Counted from the first letter of the stretch, positions 49,805 through 60,212 are shown. The stretch is 64,000 nt of DNA from AP-15 sp963712825 (GCA_963712825.1 CAVQJP010000016.1:957869-1021868); one strand, 5' to 3'. A program made the numbers and translations. Notes: generated from the letters alone by a model not told the origin.

Positions 49805-51118
49805 ATGACCACCCAGGGCGAAAACGACCTGCTGACGCGTGTTGGACCAGACACCCCGATGGGAACGTTGATGCGCCAGTTCTGGCTGCCGGCCTGTCTG
49901 TCCTCAGAGCTGGTCGCAGATCGCGATCCGGTGCGGCTGATGCTATTGGGCGAAAAGCTGATCGCGTTTCGCGACAGCGCGGGCGAGATCGGCGTGCTGG
50001 ATCACCGCTGCCCGCATCGCTGCGCCTCACTGTTCTTTGGCCGCAATGAAGAGGGCGGGCTGCGCTGCGTCTATCACGGCTGGAAATTCGACACTGCCGG
50101 CAATTGTCTCGACATGCCGAACTTGCCACCCGAGCAGGATTTCCGGCACAAAGTAAAGGCAAAGGCCTACAAAGTCGCCGAGCGCGGCGGCCTCGTCTAC
50201 GTCTACATGGGCGAGCGCGAGACCGCACCGCCATTGCCGGCTCTGGAGGCGACCTTGTGCCCGCCCGACGAGACCGATCTCTATGCCCGGCTGCGCGAAT
50301 GCAACTGGCTGCAGGCGCTGGAGGGCGACATCGACACCTCCCATTTCAGCTTTCTGCACACCGGCAAGGTCGTGGCCGAGGACATCGCCGCCGACCATCC
50401 CGACCGCTTCCAGCTGTTGAACCGGGCCCCGCATTACCATGTGCAGCCGACCGATTGGGGCACGATGTACGCCGCCTACCGGCCGGCGCAGCCGGGTCAT
50501 CTCTATTACCGGTTTGCCCATTTCGTGCTGCCGTTCTGGACCTTGTTCCCCAATGGGCCGCTCAACGACAACATCATCGCGCAGGCCTGGGTCCCGATGG
50601 ACGACACGCACACGATGTCGTTCAATCTCAGCTGGAAGCGTCGGATCCAGCCGCTCGAGGTCAAGCGCAGCGGCGAGCCGATCCCGTTTCTCGACCGCGT
50701 CGACCAGACATTGCCGAACACCGCCGACTGGTTTGGCCGCTGGCGCATGCCCGGCAACCAAGGGAACGACTACCTGATCGATCGCGACGCCCAGCGCACC
50801 CTCAGCTATTCCGGCATCGCCTCGGTATTTTCGCAGGATTCGGCGGTCACCGAGAGCATGGGCGAGATCAGCGACCGCACACTCGAGCATCTGGCGCCGA
50901 GCGACCGGATGATCGTCGTGACCCGCCGGCGGTTGCTCGACGCGGTCCGCGCCTGGAGCGAGAACGGGGCAATCCCGGCGGTGCTCGACAACCCGGGGAT
51001 GTGCAACGGCGCTCGCTCGGGCGAGATCGTAGCGCCCGCCGGCCAGCCCTGGATGGCCGCTTACGAGGAAGCCCTCGACGAAGCGCGTCATCCGGAAATG
51101 CTGATGGCGGCGGAGTAG
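49805..51118 (+). CDS. Rieske non-heme iron oxygenase alpha subunit
   Basis: This 437-residue oxygenase has a Rieske [2Fe-2S] motif CPHRCASLFFG...CVYHGW (C-x-H and C-x2-H) in the N-terminal domain. The mononuclear iron site is D-x2-H-x4-H in GDIDTSHFSFLHTGK. The alpha-subunit type is phthalate/phenoxybenzoate dioxygenase-like. It hydroxylates or demethylates an aromatic or other ring compound with an electron-transfer partner (not present here). ATG 49805 was chosen because family homology begins there. Confidence 0.92.
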   Translation: MTTQGENDLLTRVGPDTPMGTLMRQFWLPACLSSELVADRDPVRLMLLGEKLIAFRDSAGEIGVLDHRCPHRCASLFFGRNEEGGLRCVYHGWKFDTAGNCLDMPNLPPEQDFRHKVKAKAYKVAERGGLVYVYMGERETAPPLPALEATLCPPDETDLYARLRECNWLQALEGDIDTSHFSFLHTGKVVAEDIAADHPDRFQLLNRAPHYHVQPTDWGTMYAAYRPAQPGHLYYRFAHFVLPFWTLFPNGPLNDNIIAQAWVPMDDTHTMSFNLSWKRRIQPLEVKRSGEPIPFLDRVDQTLPNTADWFGRWRMPGNQGNDYLIDRDAQRTLSYSGIASVFSQDSAVTESMGEISDRTLEHLAPSDRMIVVTRRRLLDAVRAWSENGAIPAVLDNPGMCNGARSGEIVAPAGQPWMAAYEEALDEARHPEMLMAAE

Positions 51119-51200
51119 ATCGGGAACGAACAAAGCCCGGTCTCGGAACAAGCGGCGATAGCGTCCAACCCGAGACAAGGCGGCAATCCCGATGCCCTGT

Positions 51201-51303
51201 CGTCACCCCGCGAATGCGGGGGTCCAGGGCCCGCGTGTCTCGCCGGACGCCCTTGCCGATGCCAGGAGCAGTCTCTGGGTTCCCGCTTTTTCGCGCGAAT
51301 GAC
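51201..51303 (-). repeat. Dispersed repeat, copy B
   Basis: This is an inverted relative of copy A at 48638-48739. Read on the minus strand it begins GTCATTCGCGCGAAAAAGCG and ends CTGGACCCCCGCATTCGCGG. The internal parts differ. It lies between the Rieske gene and treY. Confidence 0.75.
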
Positions 51304-51351
51304 GATCAAACGGCCGGATTCTCCGGGTCGCACCGCCGGGTCGGGACCAGA

Positions 51352-54165
51352 TTATCGTGGATCGCTGCCGTCGGGCGCCAAGACCGCGACCGGCATGTCC
51401 CGGAGAACCGTGGCGGCATCGATCGCCTCGCCGCGGCATTCGACGACCCGGCCGGACAGGAGGTCGCGCCAATCGTTGCCGGCATCGGCTGCCGCCGGCC
51501 ACGGTATCGCGGTCCCGGTCCAGTCCTGGTCGCCATCGAGCCGCGCCGGGAAGCGGACCGCGGCGACGATCAGCGCTGCGCTGTCATGGCTCCGGGCAAA
51601 GGCGCAGACCTGGTCGGCCTTGGGGCCGGTCGCAGCCAGCGGCTCGTATCCGCCCTCGGAGAACAGCCGCGGGTGGCCGCGGCGGTAGTCCAGCAGGGTC
51701 GCGGTTACCGCCAGCTTGATGCGCGGGTCGCGCCAGTCTGCGAGCATTGCCAGCATCGCAGCACCTCGGTTTTTCTGCAGCGACGCCGAGATCTGCGCCA
51801 GCAGCTCGATCCGGGTGCGGTAATCGACCGGGCGCCGGTTGTCGGGATCGACAAGGCTCAGATCCCATAGCTCCGCACCCTGGTAGATATCCGGCATTCC
51901 CGGCAAGGTCAGCTTCAACGCGGTCTGCACCAGCGAATTGCGCATTCCGAGCCGGGCGATCCGCTCCTGAAACGGCAAAAAGACGCCGAGAAACGCGTTG
52001 GCCCGGGAGGTGTCGAGCGCGTCGCGCACAAAGCCCAGCATCGCCTCCTCATAGGCCACGTCGGGCGACGCCCAGGTGGAGTGCAGCTTTGCCTCGCGCA
52101 GCGACTTCGTCATTGCTCCTTCGATCCGCTCGGCGAAGGCGCGCACCTGCTCGGGGTCGGGGTCCTCGACGCCGGTCAGCTCGGCCGGCCAGGCGCCGAC
52201 CAGCAGCTGGTAGAACAGGTATTCGTCATTGCGGTCGGGCGGTGCGGTCCCCTCGACGTCGCCGCGGCGGGCGCGCAGGATCCGGCTCCAGGTTTGGACC
52301 TGCCGCGCCCATTCGTCGGGCAGCTCCGACAACACCGCGAGCCGCGCCCTTGTGTCTTCGCCGCGCTTGGTGTCGTGGGTGGAGGTGCTCAGCATCGCGT
52401 GCGGCCAGCGCTCGGCGCGCTGCGCATTGGCCCGGTGAAACGCGGCCAGGCTCACCCCGAAACCGTCGGGGTTGCCGCCGACCTCGTTCAGCGCGACAAA
52501 GCGGTTGTAGCGATAGAACGCGGTGTCCTCCAATCCCTTGGCCATAACCGGGCCGCTGTATTGCTGGACCCGCATCGCAAAGCGCACCACGCCTTGCCTG
52601 CTGAAGCCGCTGCGCGGCTCGGCCACCAAATCGGTCGTCAGCAGCCGGTGCAAGAAATCGAAAACACTCGGGTCGACATCGGTTTCGTTGCGGCGCGCAT
52701 GGGCCAATGCCCAATCGATGTCCCGCCGGTCGGCCTCTGTCGGCAGGGCGGCGCCGTCGACATAGGTCCGGTAGACCGGGAAGCAGGCGACAACCTCCTT
52801 CAGCGCGCGTTGAAGGATGTTGCGGGTAAAGTCTGACGTGCGCGGGTTTTGCCGCGCTATGCGGGCCGCGTCGCGGGCGAGGACATTGAGCTCGCTCGCC
52901 ATTTCATTGAGCATGATGCGGATTTTGCAGTCGCGGACGATTGCGTCGAAGGCGCCGCGCTCGCCGGCAAACTCGACGCAGGCTCGGGTTAAGCCCTCTT
53001 CACCGGCAGAATCGACGAGCAGACCAAGAACGAGATTGGCAAACTCGTACCCGGTTGTGCCCTCGACCGGCCAGTCCTCGCGCAATGCCTCGTGACGGGC
53101 AAGAATTTTCTCGACGACCAGATAAAAGGGGCGGGGCGCCTTCTCGCGCAGCCGCACCAGATAGCCCTTCGGGTCAAGCAGACCGTCGACATGGTCGATG
53201 CGCAGGCCGTCCAGAACGCCGTCGCGCAACAGCTCGAAGGCGAGGCGATGGGCATGGTCGAACAGCTCCGGCAATTCCATGCGCAAGCCGGCGAGCTCGT
53301 TGATATTGAAAAAACGCCGGTAGTTGATGTCATCGGCGGCGACGCGGAAATGCGCCGCCCGCCAATGCTGGTCCTCGATCAGCGCCTCCAGGCGCCGCCA
53401 GGTTTCGAGCCGGCCGGGCTCGCCGTTGAGATGGCCGACCGCCGCCTCGATCGCCTGCCGCAGGTCGCTGCGCTCCTGCGCCAGGGTGCCGAGCTCGGCC
53501 TGCAAATCCTTGGCGCGCTGGGCGATACGCGGTCGCCATTCCGGCAGATTCGAAAACGCGTCACCCAGGCGCTCCAGCTCTGGGTGGTCGTCACCGAGCA
53601 CGCGGGCGTAATGCAGCGGGCAGATCGGCAATTTGTGGGTGTCGTAAGCCCATATCGCAAACCCGCCGGTCTGCGCGTCGAAACGCAGCTCGAGTTGGCC
53701 CGCTTCCAGCACCGCGCCGTATTGGTCGCCGAGAAAGGGAACGAGCAGCTTTTCATGCAGATAGCGCCGGTCCGGGTCCCAGTCGATGTCGAACCAGCCC
53801 GCATATTCGGAAGACGGCCCCCATTCGAGCACATCGAGCCACCACGGGTTGTCGGAGCCGCCGACGCCCATGTGGTTGGGCACGAAATCCAGCACCTGTC
53901 CGAGACCATTGCCGCGAAAGGCGGCGACCATTGCCCTAAAGGCTGTCTCGTCGCCAAGCTCCGGGTTGAGCCGCCCGTGGTCGACGATGTCGTACCCATG
54001 GGTGCTGCCCGGCCGCGCCTTCAGATAGGGGGAGGCGTAAACGTGGCTGATCCCGAGGCGCGCCAGATAAGGGGCGAGGGCGGCGGCGTCCTTGAAACCA
54101 AACCCCTTGTGGAATTGCAGGCGGTAGGTCGCCCGCGGGACGGGTGTCGGAACAGCCTCAGACAT
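51352..54165 (-). CDS. treY: Malto-oligosyltrehalose synthase TreY
   Basis: This 937-residue GH13 isomerase starts MSEAVPTPVPRATYRLQFHKGFGF. The GH13 catalytic residues fall in DGLRIDHVDGLLD (nucleophile), FYLVVEKILA (acid) and STSTHDTKRGEDTRARL (third Asp). It rearranges the reducing-end alpha-1,4 bond of maltodextrins to alpha-1,1, giving maltooligosyltrehalose. It overlaps the fusion gene upstream by 8 bases, so both are expressed together. Confidence 0.96.
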   Translation of the reverse strand: MSEAVPTPVPRATYRLQFHKGFGFKDAAALAPYLARLGISHVYASPYLKARPGSTHGYDIVDHGRLNPELGDETAFRAMVAAFRGNGLGQVLDFVPNHMGVGGSDNPWWLDVLEWGPSSEYAGWFDIDWDPDRRYLHEKLLVPFLGDQYGAVLEAGQLELRFDAQTGGFAIWAYDTHKLPICPLHYARVLGDDHPELERLGDAFSNLPEWRPRIAQRAKDLQAELGTLAQERSDLRQAIEAAVGHLNGEPGRLETWRRLEALIEDQHWRAAHFRVAADDINYRRFFNINELAGLRMELPELFDHAHRLAFELLRDGVLDGLRIDHVDGLLDPKGYLVRLREKAPRPFYLVVEKILARHEALREDWPVEGTTGYEFANLVLGLLVDSAGEEGLTRACVEFAGERGAFDAIVRDCKIRIMLNEMASELNVLARDAARIARQNPRTSDFTRNILQRALKEVVACFPVYRTYVDGAALPTEADRRDIDWALAHARRNETDVDPSVFDFLHRLLTTDLVAEPRSGFSRQGVVRFAMRVQQYSGPVMAKGLEDTAFYRYNRFVALNEVGGNPDGFGVSLAAFHRANAQRAERWPHAMLSTSTHDTKRGEDTRARLAVLSELPDEWARQVQTWSRILRARRGDVEGTAPPDRNDEYLFYQLLVGAWPAELTGVEDPDPEQVRAFAERIEGAMTKSLREAKLHSTWASPDVAYEEAMLGFVRDALDTSRANAFLGVFLPFQERIARLGMRNSLVQTALKLTLPGMPDIYQGAELWDLSLVDPDNRRPVDYRTRIELLAQISASLQKNRGAAMLAMLADWRDPRIKLAVTATLLDYRRGHPRLFSEGGYEPLAATGPKADQVCAFARSHDSAALIVAAVRFPARLDGDQDWTGTAIPWPAAADAGNDWRDLLSGRVVECRGEAIDAATVLRDMPVAVLAPDGSDPR

Positions 54166-57100
54166 GCCCGGTCTTTTCGTCCGGGTTGTGCTTTTCGCGC
54201 TCCGACCGGAAAATCTCGGCGATGTCGAGAAAGCGCGGGCGGGTCGCCAATTCCTCCAAGGTCAGCGACAGCCGGCGCCGCCAGTTGGGGTGCTCGTCCG
54301 AGGTCGCCGGGACGTTCACCGGGTCGGCCTCGTCGGTCAGGTCGTCGATCTGCGCCATCGCCAACAGCGACGGCGTGCGCGCCAGAAAGGCGTGCGCCGC
54401 GCGCGCCAGGGTCGGGATGTCGGGCTCGCCGCCGTCGGCCGGCAGCAATCCCTCGCGGCGGAGGGCGCGCAGCAGCTGAAGCCGGTCGCGCTCCCGGGCC
54501 TGGCGCTGGCGCGCGGCTTCTCCGGGCTGCGGAAACAGGCCAAGGCGCTCCTTCAGATCGAGGTCGCGCCCCTCCCACCAACCGCGCAGGGTCGGCAGGT
54601 CGTGGCTGCCGGTCACCGCGACCGCCGGCGTCGGATAGGCGCTCGGCGGCAGAAACGCACTGGTCTTCGGCTCCTGCTCAAAGTAGAGGACGCGGTAGGA
54701 GAGGATGTTTGCCTCGGTCATCCGCTCGCGGAACCCTGCGGGCACGGTCCCGAGGTCTTCGCCGACGACAAGGCATTGGTGGCGATGGCTCTCCAGCGCC
54801 AGAATCCCGACCAGATCCTCGATCGGATAGCGCACATAGGCGCCGGCCGACGGCTGTTGTCCCTGCGGTACCCAATAGAGATGTTGCAAGCCCATCACAT
54901 GATCGATCCGCAGCCCGCCGGCATGGCGCATATTGGCGCGGACCAGCTCGATAAAGGCCTGATATCGCTCGGCCCGCAATGCCCGCGGGTTAAACGGCGG
55001 GAGCCCCCAATCCTGGCCGGCCGGATTGTGGATGTCGGGCGGCGCCCCGACCTGCGCATCCGACACGACCGCCGCCGCGTCGGCCCAGGTCTCGGCGCCG
55101 GCGCGGTCGGCGCCCACCGCCAGATCGCGGTAAATCCCGACCGCCATGCCGCGCTCCTTGGCGGCTTTGGCGGCGGCGCCGAGCTGCTCGTCCGCGACCC
55201 ATTGCAACCAAGCGAGAAAATCCAGCTGGTCCCGGTTCTCGTTCGCAAAACGCGCGACCGCGGGTGAGGCCGGGTCGCGGTATTCCTCGGACCAGCTGTG
55301 CCAGTCGGCATGCGAGGGCCGCTCGTGGGCGAAATGGTCGCGCAGCGCCAAAAACAGGCAATTACGCTCCAGCACCTCGCCGCGCTCGCGCCGAAACGCC
55401 TCAAAGGCGCGCCAGCGTGCCGAATCGTCTGCGGCCCGGCACGAGTGGAACAATTTTTCCAGGACAGAGAGCTTGATCTCGGTAACCGCGGCATAGTCCA
55501 CCAAGTGCTTTGCCCGGCAGGAGTCCACGCGCCGGCGGAACGCGGCCGAAACGATCAGCTCCCTGACCTCGGGGCAATGGCGCAATTCGGGCACGGCGGC
55601 AACGTCGATATTAAGAATGTTCAGCAAAAGCCGGCTTGCCGGCGAATAGGGGCTTGCGTGCTCGGGGTCGTCGGGAAACATCGCGTGCAATGGGTTCAAG
55701 CCAATCACGTCGGCGCCGTGATCGGCGGCAAGGTCGACCAGTCGGCGCAGATCATGAAAATCCCCAATGCCCCAATCGGTGGCCGAGCGCAGCAGATAGA
55801 GCTGTGCCGCAACCCCCCATAACCGGCGGCCTGCGGCGAGGGCAGGGGGCAGCCAGCATCGGCCGGGGGTGACGACGAGGGTCAGTAACGCCGCGCCATC
55901 GTCGACCGTCAGCCGGTGATAGCCCAAGGGCACGTCGTCTTCGAGCATGAGCCGGCGGCGCTCCAGCCGGCGCCCGTCGACGGTGCGGGTGGCAAGCAGG
56001 GGCAGCCGCTCGAACGCCGCGCGTCCGCACCGTTCGGATCCGTCCTCCAGGGTCAGACGCCATGCGACCGCCGCCGTGCCCTCCGGCAAGACCAGGTCCA
56101 CGCTCGGCGGCCCGCCGTTGCTCCGCACAACCGCGACCGGCGCCAGCGGGTCGAGCCAGTCGGCGCGGTCGAGCTCGTCAAGCGCTGCGCGGGCCTGCGT
56201 CTCGTCGGCGGCCTTCACCCCCATCGCCGCGAGCAGCCGGCGCTTGGTTTCCGGGGCGGTGCGCACCGGCTCGTCCCGCGCATTGCGGTATTCGGCTTCG
56301 ATGCCCATCCGCCGCGCAAGCTCGTCAAGCGCCGCGTCCTGCGTATGCCCGCTCCCGCCCGCGTCGATGGACCAGCGCACCGCCCACGGGCCAAAGCCGC
56401 CGCGCTCGTTGATCTCGCCTTCCCGCCACAGCACGCGCCCGGGCTCGGCCGGAAACGCTGCGGGTTTGCCTGACAGGTTCGCCATCAGCACCAGGGTGCC
56501 GCCGCAGCCGATGGCCCAGCGGACGATTACCGCCCTGTCGCCAACCACCTGGTAACGCCCGCCGGCGCCGATCGCAGCTAAAAGCGGCACGATCTCGGCA
56601 TGCCGCACCGCCAATATCCGGCGATACCAATCGAGCCAGCCGGCATGCGGCGCCCGCGCGATGTCCTCCCAGCGGAGCTTGGCGGCGGCAAAGGTCGCCT
56701 CGGCCATCGGGTCGGGGATGCGCTCGCGCATCGCCGGGTCGTGGAATTCCGGAAAGCGCGCAAACTCGTCGCGCCGGCCCTGGCGTACCGCATCGGCCAG
56801 CTCCGGCCCAAAATCGCAAAAGAACGGAAAGGGCTGGGCGGCAGCCCATTCCTCGCCCATGAACAGCATTGGGATTTGCGGCAGCAGCAGGTAGACCGCT
56901 GCGATCGCGCGCACCGCCGCCTCCGGCGCGAAATCGGTGATGCGGTCGCCGAACGCGCGGTTGCCGACCTGGTCGTGGTTCTGGATGAAGGAAACAAACG
57001 CAGTCGGCGGCAGTTCGGCGCTGGGCGTGCCGCGTGGCCGCCCGCGGTAGGGCATCAGCTCGCCCTGAAATGCAAACCCTTGCGCCAGAGCGCGGCCGAG

Positions 57101-59761
57101 CTTCTCGGTGTCGCCGTGGTAGTCGGCGTAGTAGCCCGTGGTCTCGCCGCTCGCCGCGACATGCAGCACGTGATGGACGTCGTCGTTCCACTGCGCCGTG
57201 TACCAGCGCGGCGCGCCGTTCGACCGGCGCACCAGACGACCCGCATGATTCTCTTCGTTCTCCAACACGAGGTGAACATGCCGGCCGACCGCCGCGGCGC
57301 GCACGCGCTCGGCCAGCTCCTCCAAAAGGTGCTTCGGGCTGTCGTCGAGGATCGCGTGGACCGCGTCGAGCCGCAGCCCGTCGAAATGGTACTCCTCGAT
57401 CCAATAAAGCGCGTTGTGGATCACGAGCTCGCGCACCGGCCGGCTGTGCGGTCCGTCGAAATTGACCGCGGCCCCCCACGGCGTCTTGTGGCGGTCGGTA
57501 AAGGTCTGCGGCGCGATCGGGTGGATGTAGGCGCCCTCCGGCCCGAAATGGTTGTAGACGACGTCGAGCAGCACCATCAGCCCGCGGGCGTGAGCGGCAT
57601 CGACCAGCGCCTTCAAATCCTCGGGCCGGCCGTACGAAGAATCGGGCGCGTAAGGCAGGACGCCGTCGTAGCCCCAGTTGCGGCGGCCGGGAAAGTCGCC
57701 GATCGGCATGATCTCGATCGCGGTGACGCCGAGCGCCGCCAGGTGATCGAGCTTGGCGGCCGCGGTGCGGAACGTCCCTTCGGGCGTGAAGGCGCCGATG
57801 TGGAGCTCGTAGACGACCGCTTCCGCCCACGGTCGGCCGCGCCAACCGGCATCCTCCCAACGATAGGCCGCCGGGTCGACGACTTCGCTCGGCCCATGCA
57901 CGTCCTCCGGCTGCCGGCGCGAGGCCGGGTCCGGGACCTTCAACCCGTCAGGCAGCACAAAGCGATAGCGCGCGCCGGCGCGGGCATCATCGGTGACGAT
58001 CTCGTGCCAGCCGTCGCCGACGGGTTGCATCGGCATCGTCGCGTCGTCGAGCTCGAGCCGGACCTCGGGGTGCGGCGGCGCCCACAGGCGAAAGCGCACG
58101 CGGCCGTCGGCCTGCAATTCGGCGCCGAACGGCATCCGATGCCGGCGCGTCGCGGCGGGCGGCGTCCCCACGTCGAGCAGCTTTAGGAGCCCGCGCAGTG
58201 GGATCGCGAGCCAGTCCGGCCGATTGGCGAGCTCGTACGAGATCTCGTAGAGCGCCTTCTCAAGCATGAAAAAGCGCACGACCCGGTCGGCCTCGGCGCG
58301 GTCCTCGGGGCAGAATCGGCCACCCCGCGCCGCCGCGAAGTAGGCGTCGGCAAAACTCCGCGACGCCCCTGCCTCCCAGGCCGCGAGCCGCTCATGAATT
58401 GCCTGGCGCTCGGCCGCGGGCAGACCCGGCGGCAACGCCCGTTCAGCCGCTGCCGCGGCATAAGCGAGCGAGCGCAGCATGCCGGCGACGTCGCGCAAAG
58501 CTGCGTGCTTGGCGCGCCGTTCCGCCAATGGACGCAGCGGCTCGCCCTCGAAATCCACAATGACCGGGCCGCTGTCGGCGACCAGGACTTGGCCCAAATG
58601 GTAGTCGCCGTGGCTGCGCGTTTTCGCCAATGACGGCGCCGTTCCGAGCATTGCCCGCAGGCGCTCGAGCACTTCGTCGCGGCGCGCGAAAATCGCCTCG
58701 GCCAGGCTTCGCGTCGCCGGGTCGAGTCCGCTGCGGCGCGCGCCGAGACCGTCGAGCGCGCGCTCGGCCGTGGCCCGCGCCGCCGCCACCCAGGATTCGA
58801 AGTCGGCGCTCTCGACCGGCTCCGGCCGGAATGCCGGATCCGCGGTGTCGATCGCCAGCGCCGCGTGCATCTCGGCGGTGCGCCGGGAAAGGGCGCCGAG
58901 CCAAACCGTGACTTCGTCGAGCGCTTCGGCGCCGGCCGCGCTGGGTTCGGCGGCTTGCGCAAGCCGCGCCACCACCCAGGACCAGCCGTCGCCCCTGTTC
59001 GGAACAAAGGATTGCAGGATCGAAAGCGTTACCGCGACGTCGCTGTCGGCGCCGTCCAGTTCTGTCCAGCCAAGCAAGCGCGGGGTCGCCGCGAACCCGG
59101 CCGTCTCGGTCAGAAAACGGCCCATCTCCAGCTCGGGGTGAACCCCGTTCTCGAGCCTTCTGAGGACCTTCAAAATCCCGCCGTCGCCAATGCGTATCGA
59201 CGTGTTCGACTGCTCGGCGCTGCTGCGGCGGATGGTCCAGTCGCCGCCGGCGTCAAGACCGGCATGTGCCAGCTGCGCGGTGCTGCCGGTATGCAGCCGC
59301 AGCCCGGCCGACGCCGCCTCGTCCCCGCGCAACAGCAGCTCGATCCAGGCGCGGACAAAGGCATCCTGGGAAAAAGCTTCGACCAGCCGGCGTTCGCCCC
59401 GACCGGCTTGCGCCGGCACTGTCGCGATCACCTCCGGCGCATCGGGGGCCTCGCCCGCCGCGACCAGCGCCAGCGGCACAAAGAGGCGCATCGGCGGCTG
59501 CCCGGGCGGTGTCACCCGCCATACCGCGACCGCCCGGGGCGCTTCCGGCACCGTCACGCCCGACACCGCAAACGGCAGCAGCGCCAAAAGTGCTGCTTCG
59601 GGTCGGCCGGCATCCTTCGCCGGATACCAGCGCTGGCGTTGCAGGAAGTCGGGAAGCGCTGCTTCGGCCAGCGCCATCAGCGCCGGCGTCCAATTCGGGG
59701 TCCAAAAATGAGTTGACGACTGATGGTCGAGGTCGGCGGGCGAGGGAGGGGTGGGTGACAC
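54158..59761 (-). CDS. Maltokinase-TreZ-MalQ trifunctional fusion
   Basis: This 1867-residue single ORF has three enzyme parts. Residues about 1-540 are maltokinase-like (kinase loop HGDYHLGQVLV near 385 and metal-binding VDFEGEP near 403), making maltose 1-phosphate. Residues about 543-1125 are malto-oligosyltrehalose trehalohydrolase TreZ (nucleophile in DGLRLDAVHAI near 800, acid in LVLENEENH near 832, Asp in IQNHDQVGNRAF near 930), releasing trehalose. Residues about 1140-1867 are 4-alpha-glucanotransferase MalQ (GLRIDHVMGLQHLYWVPQG, GEDLGTVP and SHDLPTLRGWW). All key residues appear intact. Together with TreY it covers maltodextrin trimming, trehalose formation and maltose phosphorylation. 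Confidence 0.93.
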   Translation of the reverse strand: MSPTPPSPADLDHQSSTHFWTPNWTPALMALAEAALPDFLQRQRWYPAKDAGRPEAALLALLPFAVSGVTVPEAPRAVAVWRVTPPGQPPMRLFVPLALVAAGEAPDAPEVIATVPAQAGRGERRLVEAFSQDAFVRAWIELLLRGDEAASAGLRLHTGSTAQLAHAGLDAGGDWTIRRSSAEQSNTSIRIGDGGILKVLRRLENGVHPELEMGRFLTETAGFAATPRLLGWTELDGADSDVAVTLSILQSFVPNRGDGWSWVVARLAQAAEPSAAGAEALDEVTVWLGALSRRTAEMHAALAIDTADPAFRPEPVESADFESWVAAARATAERALDGLGARRSGLDPATRSLAEAIFARRDEVLERLRAMLGTAPSLAKTRSHGDYHLGQVLVADSGPVIVDFEGEPLRPLAERRAKHAALRDVAGMLRSLAYAAAAAERALPPGLPAAERQAIHERLAAWEAGASRSFADAYFAAARGGRFCPEDRAEADRVVRFFMLEKALYEISYELANRPDWLAIPLRGLLKLLDVGTPPAATRRHRMPFGAELQADGRVRFRLWAPPHPEVRLELDDATMPMQPVGDGWHEIVTDDARAGARYRFVLPDGLKVPDPASRRQPEDVHGPSEVVDPAAYRWEDAGWRGRPWAEAVVYELHIGAFTPEGTFRTAAAKLDHLAALGVTAIEIMPIGDFPGRRNWGYDGVLPYAPDSSYGRPEDLKALVDAAHARGLMVLLDVVYNHFGPEGAYIHPIAPQTFTDRHKTPWGAAVNFDGPHSRPVRELVIHNALYWIEEYHFDGLRLDAVHAILDDSPKHLLEELAERVRAAAVGRHVHLVLENEENHAGRLVRRSNGAPRWYTAQWNDDVHHVLHVAASGETTGYYADYHGDTEKLGRALAQGFAFQGELMPYRGRPRGTPSAELPPTAFVSFIQNHDQVGNRAFGDRITDFAPEAAVRAIAAVYLLLPQIPMLFMGEEWAAAQPFPFFCDFGPELADAVRQGRRDEFARFPEFHDPAMRERIPDPMAEATFAAAKLRWEDIARAPHAGWLDWYRRILAVRHAEIVPLLAAIGAGGRYQVVGDRAVIVRWAIGCGGTLVLMANLSGKPAAFPAEPGRVLWREGEINERGGFGPWAVRWSIDAGGSGHTQDAALDELARRMGIEAEYRNARDEPVRTAPETKRRLLAAMGVKAADETQARAALDELDRADWLDPLAPVAVVRSNGGPPSVDLVLPEGTAAVAWRLTLEDGSERCGRAAFERLPLLATRTVDGRRLERRRLMLEDDVPLGYHRLTVDDGAALLTLVVTPGRCWLPPALAAGRRLWGVAAQLYLLRSATDWGIGDFHDLRRLVDLAADHGADVIGLNPLHAMFPDDPEHASPYSPASRLLLNILNIDVAAVPELRHCPEVRELIVSAAFRRRVDSCRAKHLVDYAAVTEIKLSVLEKLFHSCRAADDSARWRAFEAFRRERGEVLERNCLFLALRDHFAHERPSHADWHSWSEEYRDPASPAVARFANENRDQLDFLAWLQWVADEQLGAAAKAAKERGMAVGIYRDLAVGADRAGAETWADAAAVVSDAQVGAPPDIHNPAGQDWGLPPFNPRALRAERYQAFIELVRANMRHAGGLRIDHVMGLQHLYWVPQGQQPSAGAYVRYPIEDLVGILALESHRHQCLVVGEDLGTVPAGFRERMTEANILSYRVLYFEQEPKTSAFLPPSAYPTPAVAVTGSHDLPTLRGWWEGRDLDLKERLGLFPQPGEAARQRQARERDRLQLLRALRREGLLPADGGEPDIPTLARAAHAFLARTPSLLAMAQIDDLTDEADPVNVPATSDEHPNWRRRLSLTLEELATRPRFLDIAEIFRSEREKHNPDEKTGHV

Positions 59762-60136
59762 GACGGACCTGTTGCCTGGTTAATGTCCGGTAGGCAATTC
59801 CGAACAGCGTCGTGTCGCGATCATTGCTGCCGCCGGAGCGATGCCGGCCGCCAATGCCAGACCCGAAGCCGTGCGCATCGGAATGGGTGTGATGCCGTCT
59901 TCCCCGTAGTGCAGGGGCGGGAGCGCTGTCTTCAACGAACAAAAAACGAAAGAAGTCGATCCCGAGGCAGCGATCAAACCGAAAGACGCGCGCAGGGTCT
60001 CGGCTATGGCCCGGCGCGCGCCAGTCACGTGCATTCCCCGCCCGGCGCGGATGGCGGGAATGCAGGGCATGCCGACAACAAGCCTATTTTGGGAGACGCG
60101 CCGCCGGCGGTGTCGCCGGCAGCCGTTTTGCAAAGG
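59762..60136. other. Intergenic region before the trehalose operon
   Basis: This gap of about 375 bases lies between the Mak-TreZ-MalQ gene (minus strand) and tRNA-Asn. The promoter for the trehalose operon should be here. No clear -35/-10 pair, RNA gene or protein gene was recognised. Confidence 0.35.
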
Positions 60137-60212
60137 TGGCTCCCCGGGCCGGACTCGAACCAGCGACAAGGCGGTTAACAGCCGCCTGCTCTACCAACTG
60201 AGCTACCGGGGA
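60137..60212 (-). tRNA. tRNA-Asn (GTT)
   Basis: The minus strand gives a 76-base cloverleaf. The acceptor stem TCCCCGG pairs with CCGGGGA, the D-loop includes AGCTCAGTTGGTAGAGC, the anticodon loop CTGTTAA has anticodon GTT, and the T-arm is CTGGTTCGAGTCCGG. The 3' CCA is encoded. Confidence 0.97.

Noticed and set aside
56600..58186. 528-codon + strand frame opposite TreZ
   Set aside because: Antisense shadow of the fusion gene.
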